DNA from: Bacteroidales bacterium UBA1219
Lineage (GTDB): Bacteria > Bacteroidota > Bacteroidia > Bacteroidales > P3
Assembly: GCA_002309295.1 (NCBI GenBank)
Contig: DBXF01000043.1
Location: forward strand, 31,130-56,239
DNA length: 25,110 nt
Direction of reading: 5' to 3'
The position numbers were made by a program, and so were the translations under genes. Numbering within the stretch: position 1 is the first letter of the stretch; every line of letters starts with the position of its first letter. Under the pieces are notes generated by a model. That model ran no database searches, was not told the DNA's origin, and saw only the letters and a program-made list of their open reading frames with translations. This document shows positions 24,461 through 25,110 of this stretch, in pieces.

Positions 24461-24919
24461 CTAATTGTTTTCTATCTGCGCACAGATTCCGAATATGGTG
24501 TTGATGTCCCTAAGCACCAGATACTTTATTCCGTTGCCCACGTTCACACGGAAATAGATGAAATCGTAGTAGTGGCGGTATTGGAACTCGTCGAAATTGT
24601 AGGCGTAATAGCTGAAGGTATTGCGGTCGATGCTAGCGTTCTGCGGCAGAGCCTGGCCTGTGGCTTTGCTGCTGACGTCGGAGATGTTGTACACCACTGC
24701 GTTTTGCGGCAGGGTGTCGGACCAATAAAAGGCGTTGTAGGCAAAATGGCAGTAGTGCTGTATTTTCTGTTGTGGCTGCTGCTCGTAAACTCCTGGCACG
24801 GAGGCAAACTTGGGACGCACGAGGCTGTCACAATTTTGTGCCACACAGGTGTTGACAGCGGCTATCACAAAAACAGCCACCAAACACCACATTCTGTTAC
24901 GCTTATTACCTTTCAGCAT
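24461..24919 (-). CDS. Small exported protein, partner of the CUB/PKD cargo
   Basis: A 152-residue product from the first ATG at 24919; the frame opens upstream at a TTG at 24940, which I reject. The signal peptide has a basic start (LKGNKRNR) and is cut at TCVA-Q. The mature 120 residues are rich in Tyr, Phe and Asn (for example FAYNAFYWSD and EFQYRHYYDFIYF) and contain three or four Cys. I recognise no family. It is the first gene of a two-gene operon with the 980-residue T9SS cargo, so it may help its secretion or bind the same surface ligand. Confidence 0.75.
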   Translation of the reverse strand: MLKGNKRNRMWCLVAVFVIAAVNTCVAQNCDSLVRPKFASVPGVYEQQPQQKIQHYCHFAYNAFYWSDTLPQNAVVYNISDVSSKATGQALPQNASIDRNTFSYYAYNFDEFQYRHYYDFIYFRVNVGNGIKYLVLRDINTIFGICAQIENN

Positions 24920-25032
24920 ATTTCTTGTTTTATTTTTCAAATACGTAAGCCGAAGTAACTACGCCGCAACGCCGTATAGCACAAAACATTACGCGCAAAA
25001 ACGGCATTTTTTCGCATAATTACTCCAAGGCA

Positions 25033-25064
25033 CAAAGATACGTTTTTTTTCTGAAAAAAACAAA
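25033..25064 (-). promoter_or_regulatory. Bacteroides-type promoter of the CUB/PKD cargo operon
   Basis: On the minus strand: TTTG at 25064-25061, a 20-nt spacer, then TATCTTTG at 25040-25033. Both boxes match the consensus with ideal spacing. The leader before the ATG at 24919 is about 105 nt. I see no gene in the remaining bases to the right edge. Confidence 0.75.
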
Positions 25065-25110
25065 TTTGGATGAAAAGATTTTCGGATGATAGATTCCAGA
25101 CCAAAACGCA

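Noticed and set aside
1..25110. Frameshifted or broken genes, CRISPR arrays, tRNA or rRNA genes, transposases
   Set aside because: All main genes are intact apart from the edge-cut one; no regularly spaced repeats, tRNA-like cloverleaf or transposase motif was seen by eye. A tRNAscan/Rfam run would settle the RNA part.

Overview
The window reads as a chromosomal segment from a member of the Bacteroidota, most likely order Bacteroidales. Four things point there: cargo proteins with type IX secretion (T9SS) sorting domains of both known kinds (type A at the end of a gingipain-like protease, type B/CHU_C at the end of a large adhesin-like protein); OmpA-family proteins with TPR and PD40 propeller repeats, one with the PorE domain order; an NQR/RNF respiratory complement; and repeated promoter-like sites of the Bacteroides type (TTTG, about 20 nt, TAnnTTTG) with no clear Shine-Dalgarno sequences. 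I see no rRNA, tRNA, CRISPR array, transposase or phage gene.

Layout, left to right. 1-4762 (minus): gingipain-like C25 protease, then a DUF4271 membrane protein, then a small helical protein cut by the window edge. 4843-5052 (minus): very acidic Ala/Glu/Thr lipoprotein, framed by two strong terminators. 5280-5852 (minus): rnfA, standing alone. 5997-7423 (plus, the only plus-strand genes): alpha/beta hydrolase and HAD hydrolase, overlapping by ATGA. 7424-7618: convergent intergenic region with REP-like repeats and a terminator. 7619-8806 (minus): secreted coiled-coil protein and a lipoprotein. 8844-10558 (minus): nqrF, also without its partner subunits, and a hotdog thioesterase. 10697-14738 (minus): a three-gene exported set (TIM-barrel-like protein, large helical protein, small lipoprotein). 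14832-17877 (minus): alpha/beta hydrolase, PorE-like OmpA protein, small coiled-coil protein. 18034-21375 (minus): PsbP/DcrB-like exported protein and a large OmpA-like protein with an altered peptidoglycan-binding site. 21499-24919 (minus): small exported protein and a 980-residue CUB/P-domain/PKD protein with a T9SS type B tail.

Most of the window serves the cell envelope: of 21 genes, about 12 carry export signals and several belong to or travel through T9SS. The respiratory genes rnfA and nqrF are each single subunits of multi-subunit sodium- or proton-pumping complexes, separated from the rest and each with its own promoter-like site. The least explained region is the 10697-14738 envelope set. 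No complete novel defence or mobile system is visible.
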